A stretch of 64,000 nt of DNA from Fasciolopsis buskii (Eukaryota; Platyhelminthes; Trematoda; Plagiorchiida; Fasciolidae). Below are positions 58,413 through 64,000 of the stretch, piece after piece; position 1 is the first letter of the stretch; each line of letters opens with the position of its first letter. A program made the translations under genes and the position numbers. The stretch spans positions 208,221 through 272,220 of the forward strand of contig LUCM01003993.1 of NCBI GenBank assembly GCA_008360955.1, written 5' to 3'. Under the pieces are notes generated by a model. That model was not told the origin of the DNA and did not search any database. It was given only the letters and a program-made list of their open reading frames with translations.

Positions 58413-60720
58413 CAATAACATCCTGTTGGACCTGAGCTACGAAAAAGAACATGATATATATGTATATATAGAAAGCAGCAAACTGAAAGGTTCAACTTCT
58501 ACTCGATTTCAGATAGAACATTAAATAAAGAATGCGCCAGTTAGTGGAATCATCATAGACTATAAATCGTATGCTCGTTGTTGTGTGTTGCATTGAGGTC
58601 TATTTTAGTTGTGCGTACAACCCATTAGTGAGTTGAGGCTTATTAAACGACCATCTTTCCCAGTAACTGCATGGTGAAATAGGAAAATATTTCAAGTCAA
58701 TGAGCAAATGACAGATTGCAAACATGAAGGAAACAGGATACACATCAAAACCCAACTTCTACGATTATGAGATACAAGTTTCTACGTTGCAAGATGTGAG
58801 AAGAAAACTGTAGAGAGGATTATTTGCTTATAGCAGAGAATGGTTGTCGTTAAACAAAATAACGATCAATCGATCACATTATGCTCCAGGTAAACTGACT
58901 TCATCATGATTACATTAAACAATAAATTGCTGTGAACTGTGACAAAAAACAGTCCAGTAAAATAAAACATTAAACTTAAATAAGGAAAAGTTCACAGTTT
59001 ACCGCTAGGAAAATAGTTTTGAGAAGGTAGTGCATGCTATTAGTGGCCATACTAGTTTAGGAGTTAGAGTTTCGGTATGTCAAAACGGTCCCCATCAATC
59101 TTTGTAACTAATTATTTCACATTCTTGTCGTTAAGCTTTATTGACTCCAACATCACTCCCGTCATGAAAAAAGATGACGGAAATATGCCTGGCCCGTTAG
59201 GTTTGGGCATTTTCACATAATCCAGATTTAGAATAACCTTAGTTCTGACGGAGAAATGAGATTCACCCGCAAGTTTTATCCTGAATGGTTTGTCGAAAGG
59301 TCCTTCGCAAAAGCAGGTGAGTTGAATCAGACAGCTAAACGATACAGCAAAGTTATGACAAAGGAAAGTGAAAGTAATACAATGACCAAAGTGTCGCATT
59401 CCTTGGGTCCCAACGCGAATGAAACACGTTAGCAGAGGAGCAGCAGTTTCGCTCCAGAATTTCCCGACCCCCTTGTGAGTAAAAAATCTGTGAGGTTACT
59501 GAACATGTCACTGTTGATGCAAAGCCACTCCTGATCCAAAGTGGGCTTTGTAACCTGTTTGGTTGGTATGTTCTCTAGCTTCGATACAAACCTCAGGTTA
59601 GAATGGTCAGTGATTCCCATTACGTCAATATTGGAGAGGCAGGATCATAAATGGCCTCTGTTTACGTTTGCTTTGTAGGCTTTATTGTAGTGGTGAAAAG
59701 CAACCTTCGTCAAACCGGCCGGTGTCGATAACCGCAGAAGATCGTCACGTAACTGATTTCAGATGTCCCAATGATCTCTATTGTCTCATATTAGGCTTTA
59801 GGTGACTTACGAGTCTCACAAAGCTTCAATTCAAGACCAATGCCTTTCTTTGTCTCTGATTTGCAAGGGGTGCAAGTGATTTTCGGGGGTGGCGAGTGGG
59901 TTGTGAGCATTCACGTCTACAATCCCCTGTTGTGTGCCCAAAGGTACAAACACTGAGGCTCCCACTGACCCACTGGACACTACTGAAATTCACTCGAATC
60001 TCTTACAAATCTAGATCACGGTGAATTGAAAAAACAACGAACTACATGGTGACATACAGGAATGTTTATTTACCGCCAGCAACTGACAGTCAGCCAGCGT
60101 TTTGGCCACTGCGGTTAACCTTCCTCAAAATGGTTTTCGGCGCAAAGGCCAGTTTGATCTACCGTATCCCGAAACCGAGATCTCTTTCAATGGAGCATGA
60201 CATCGTGGCTCGGCCCTATTATGTTGAAGCCTCTTTAACTCCAAGATTATTGTGAACATGCAAACAAGATGAGAATTATATTGTGATTAAAGCCTAAAAA
60301 AGTACACTCTCACGCCAGCTTTGTCACGAGGCGTCTGCTGTGTGAACTTACTCGTCTACCCAAGGTCAAATACCTAGGGGGAGTTCAGGGAATGGTCCAC
60401 TAATGACAGTGGAGTCTTGTAGAATGTCGAAGACACTCAATCTTTTTCCAGCACCCCTTTGTTGTTCGCCTGTCATTTCTTATGGTTAATTGAAGAAAGA
60501 TTTCGGAATCCTTCGTCGGGGCTGTCAATTATCATTGGAGTACCTTTAATACTACTGAAGAAACTGTACACGAAACTGTGCGATATGCTACCATCCGCGT
60601 GTGAAAAATTTGGACAAAAAATCCTCTCATACTTGTCATATTTACCGATCTTTCTAAATGCCACCGTCACGCCAGGACAAGCTCTACCCTCCGTTCCACA
60701 TCCCCTCGCATGAATATCTA
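58413..60720. other. No firm gene; unassigned minus-strand frames at 59112-59620
   Basis: Two minus frames (59429-59620, then 59112-59399) carry peptides such as NLRFVSKLENIPTKQVTKPT and RTKVILNLDYVKMPKPNGPG that look less random than the surroundings but match no family I recognise. Splice borders are not convincing. The plus frame at 60046-60255 is likewise unassigned. A short AT-rich run lies at 58453-58470. Confidence 0.3.
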
Positions 60721-60721
60721 T

Positions 60722-60776
60722 AGGAACTCTGAGGCTTGCCCTGCTGTTCTGACGCTGAACGATGATGATGATGTCC
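60722..60776 (+). mobile_element. Solo 3' tail of LINE family 1
   Basis: ctgaggcttgccctgctgtt, ctgacgctgaacg and a (GAT)n run match 52045-52093 at the end of the best preserved copy. Nothing of the coding region precedes it, so it is an extreme 5'-truncated insertion or a SINE that borrows this tail. Confidence 0.6.
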
Positions 60777-60999
60777 CCTATTTATCCCGAATGCTCACCA
60801 ATCAAGAACAAGTCGTAACTAACTTTCAACACGATCTCTCGTAACCTCACAGTTTTTGTTCCGATGTTTTTACTCTCTGTACTTCGAAGGGGTGACGAAT
60901 ATGTCCTTTTTTGATTGAAATGGGGACTCCTGTGTACGCAAAAGCCCATTCAAATGCAAATGTGCCAATTTTCTAAAGTGGAACGGCTGCTTCACTCAC

Positions 61000-61290
61000 A
61001 TTCAACTTGTTTCATCCCATGCTTGGTTTCCTGCCCCTCGGATTTCACCTTTCACGCATAAACTACGGATCATCCGGCCAAACTTACACTCGGGAAGAAT
61101 CTGACTCGAACTTCGTTTTTTATTAGGACTCAGCAGTGGTGCACATACTCCATCGCACCCAGGATTTGAACCCAGGCTTTCCAACTAGAACGCGTGTGCG
61201 CTATTATTGCTCTACTAGTTCCTGTTCGGGCTAATTAGAATTACCGAGTCAAGTTTGTTCATATGTTGTCCTCAATGACAAAAACCCTTG
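61000..61290 (-). mobile_element. SINE-C, tRNA-like, reverse copy
   Basis: The minus strand has agttggaaagcctgggttca (box B side), gatggagtatgtgcaccact, gctgagtcctaataaaaaac, then tcccgagtgtaagtttggcc, aligning with 32640-32850. Upstream of the head the ggacaacatatgaacaaact segment also pairs with 32555-32600, but there in opposite orientation. Confidence 0.65.
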
Positions 61291-61792
61291 ATGAGGGCTG
61301 ACTCACTGAAATTTTTTACGTAAGCTTTCCACAAAAATAAACCATCGGTCACTTTCCCTTCGGAACTACATCAAATTTATCTAGAGTGATCATCTCATCG
61401 CTTTAAGATCTCGTTTGCATAGGTTTGAAACGAGATCTATTCATATATTTACGTGTACGTACCCTAAGTTGCAGAGATGATAATCGGTGCATTACTCTAT
61501 AATTTGCAAGCAGATCCTGGGAGGAAAATATATTCCCAACCAACTCAGATTATTTTCCACATAGATCCGAAACAATGTGGAAATGACAGTGTACCCTTAC
61601 TCAACGATTACTTCGTTTCTCACGAAAGTGGAGAGACCATCAAAACCTGGAGGGCAAGAAACCTTCGTAAAGTACCGAATTTGTAGTGCATCCAATATTA
61701 CGGCCATAGAAAATTTAAAACTCAAAAATGGGCCAAAAAGCCAGTTTTCAGGCAAATTGTTTCCTGAGGTTTTTGACATAACTTGAACAGAC

Positions 61793-61868
61793 CTCATAAT
61801 TTTTGCGCCATTCTTTTTCCAATGCAATAGCTCTTTTCTCTTCTTCCTCCTCCTCAGCTTTGCGTTTC
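61793..61868 (-). CDS. Possible exon of a DNAJC8-like gene
   Basis: On the minus strand an acceptor (catttcttttcag) precedes 25 codons, KRKAEEEEEEKR followed by AIALEKEWRKNYE, and then a weak donor (GAG|GTCTGT). The helical charged run ending in 'E-W-x-K-N-F/Y-E' resembles the segment of the spliceosome-associated J-protein DNAJC8 just before its C-terminal conserved stretch. The exon is only 76 bases (phase 2 in, phase 0 out), so chance is possible. I could not find the next exon downstream on the minus strand or any J domain; an RTE copy lies immediately upstream of it. A generic coiled-coil protein is the main alternative. Confidence 0.35.
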
Positions 61869-61929
61869 CTGAAAAGAAATGTGAAAACGCCAAAGGAAAA
61901 ATTAAAAGTAGTACTGAGAGTCAAAGATA

Positions 61930-63545
61930 AAGACATCATCATCATCGTTGTCGTCCAGCGATAAAAAGCAAAGCAAGCCTTATTAACCACTGCCTTTTCC
62001 CCGGGGTTACATTTTTCTAGAAAAATATCCAAAGGGAACAGGGAGTGGAACTACACAGGTGGGGGAAGATAAAATGTTGCTGTAGCCAACAAATGGAACC
62101 CAGTCAAGCTGTGCGAAACCCACTTTTTCAATCACTCTGATTCGATAGAAAATGACAACACGATCGCCATTGTTCACAGTTCACTATCATATCCTTCGGT
62201 GTCTCCAGCCAACTACTTGACGGGTCTTTCGGACGCTATCCACGAAGACGTGAGACACCTACTTTACACTTTTTCTCATCCTACCTTGCCAAGCCATCTG
62301 CTGGCCTCCACATGGCTTCTTCCATTCCTTAGGAGGAACACAAAATAGGGCACGATATGGTAGATGAGTGTTCGCCTTACGGAACACGTGGCCCAACCAG
62401 CGCAGTCTACTGAGTTTCATACGATGAAACAAGCTGTTCTCAGAATTGGCACGTATTACTAGATTCCTGACCTCCACATTAGTCACCCGGTCACTCCATC
62501 CAATTCCAGCCATACTACGTAGACATCGGTGGTCGAAAACCTTCAACACGTATGATCCGTGTATCGCAACCACACAACAGAACTGAGCGCACTGTGGCAC
62601 AATACACACAACCTTTCAACTTTAGTGAAATATCAGGCCGACGCCACAAGTGCCTCAGCCCGGCGTACACCGCTCGAGCCTCCGATATACGTGTGCTCAC
62701 CTCTACTGCCTCCCTACCATCGTTTCGGCAGGCAGCTGCCGAGGTAAATGAAAAGGTCATCAATAGTTAGTTCCTCTTCATCCAGCATCAAGTTTGGGAC
62801 TACGGTTGTCCAGCCTTGCAAAAGCACCGCACTTTGAAGGTGCAAAGCACATACCGAACGGGCTACAGCTCGTCCGAGTCTGCCTAGAGCACACTGTACA
62901 TGTTACTCAGATTTGAACAAGCACAGAAAGTCATCTGCGTAGTGTAAGTCCCCTACTAACCAATTCGGTGCCTACAACCTGAAGACCCCACAAGCACTGG
63001 TCACTATCTCGTCTATCGAGCTGAGCAAGAATAGAGATGGTACACCATTGTCGAACGCTGTTAGCCGTTTCGTACGAACTTCATTGTTTGCCATATACTG
63101 TTACGCGAGCACGATGTGACTACTGAAACTGTCCGACGAAATAAGAACCTTGACAAGAAGCAATGAAGATGAGCGCTAGGATGAAATCAAGCTTAAACGC
63201 TATTAGGAGTAGGCTTAAACCCCGACAGTTAGCGCAGTCACTGCGCAAGTCATTTTTGAGAATGGGGACAACGATCGACCACCCCCTCGAGGAGGGGACC
63301 TTCTCGAAGTACCAAACCTTCGAGAACAAAACGTGAGGTTTTCCGAACAGTTTTATTTCCTCATCCTTAAATAAAGCTGGAGAAAGCCCATCGGAACCTG
63401 GCGCTTTATGACGTCCTAGAGCTAGGATTCCCCTGAGGACTTCCGCCTCAGTTGGTGGATCTGGTGCAACAGGCCACCGGACGCTTGCCATAATAGCTGT
63501 GGGGGGCGCTGACGCTGAGGGCCAGCGGTTATAACTGTAAACCAC
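61930..63545 (-). mobile_element. RTE-like LINE family 1 relative, truncated and decayed
   Basis: Minus-strand order: LRGILALGRHKAPGSDGLSP, IVVPILKNDLRSDCANCRGL, a broken palm with a YADD-like box (LHYADDFLCLF near 62930), then ISLKLKGCVYCATVRSVLLC, HRCLRSMAGIGWSDRVTNVE and SRLRWLGHVFRKANTHLPYR. The 3' end (61935-62050) matches the family tail with a (GAT)n run (catcatcatcatcg on plus). The finger region differs enough from the other copies to suggest a sister subfamily. Confidence 0.8.
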
Positions 63546-63901
63546 AGGGTCCTTCAGGTGACCGAAACAGACTCGTCGGACTGTCTTAGTTAATTCGTTG
63601 AGTCAAAACGATCGTTCCGTAACATTTTTACACGCGTAGCCTAGCTGCCAGCGAGAAACGTCCGCTGGCGGCAGAAAAAAAAGAAACCTTTGCAATCGTC
63701 GAGGCTGTTCGCAAGTGACAATAATACCTCTTGGGAAGTCAACATAAGCTTATTACAGATCAGCGGTCCGTGACTTTTATCCTAAACATCATCCATGAAT
63801 ACTGGCACTCCTCGTTCGTGTTTGCTTACCCGGACATGCACTCCTTTGTTGCAACTGAGTGCCCCAGTCAGCATTTCACAGTATTCGGTACGCTGCCTTA
63901 C

Positions 63902-63906
<5 letters not shown>
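63546..63906. other. No gene or repeat recognised
   Basis: Sequence between the LINE fragment and the AT run shows no domain, splice border or shared repeat. Confidence 0.4.

Positions 63907-63944
<38 letters not shown>
63907..63944. repeat. (AT)n microsatellite
   Basis: A pure AT run of about 19 units near the right end of the window. Confidence 0.95.
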
Positions 63945-63947
<3 letters not shown>

Positions 63948-64000
63948 ACGGTCGATGACCATTCCAAGGTTTTTGGAGCCGCAGATTTCATTTCTGCTAC

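Noticed and set aside
1..64000. CRISPR arrays, bacterial operons, phage or integron structure
   Set aside because: No regularly spaced repeats and no prokaryotic gene organisation; the window is eukaryotic.

Overview
This window looks like nuclear DNA of a parasitic flatworm. It has long introns, short separated exons with GT-AG borders, tRNA-derived SINEs, RTE-like LINEs and Penelope-like elements, and no sign of bacterial gene packing. The style of the endonuclease/reverse-transcriptase elements suggests a tapeworm (perhaps diphyllobothriid) or a trematode; that assignment is inference.

The main gene is on the plus strand and spans about 4.7-52.6 kb. Eleven exons were placed. The last ten (11979-52638) join with matching reading phase at all nine junctions and give 983 codons ending at a stop at 52636-52638. 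The product resembles the C-terminal half of the vertebrate TNRC18/BAHCC1 family (Drosophila winged eye is a relative): Ser-rich and basic linkers, two Tudor-like segments (NGTRVLV, then PGTRVCAAWSE..LYPGTV..FDDGD..IPNIRILP), and a C-terminal BAH domain split over three exons. The 5' part of the gene lies to the left, and at least one exon between 5195 and 11979 was not found.

The introns are full of transposon debris. The LINEs fall in two RTE-like families. Family 1 has a nearly full-length copy at 48943-52093 inside the last intron, a copy at 23908-26489, an inverted partner at 35279-38524, and a fourth copy at 61930-63545. Family 2 is older and survives as fragments near 1.5-3.0, 6.1-6.7, 10.6-11.6, 43.0-44.0 and 54.4-55.4 kb. 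At least five tRNA-like SINE groups and two anonymous interspersed repeats recur.

Right of the main gene lies a rearranged Penelope-like element (56020-58412). Its GIY-YIG tail is present twice in opposite orientation around a 5'-truncated reverse transcriptase, and an assembly join marked by a single N lies inside it. A short charged exon on the minus strand (61793-61868) may belong to a DNAJC8-like gene converging on the main gene. The window also has one 739-base N gap (23987-24725) and single Ns at 51905 and 57437.
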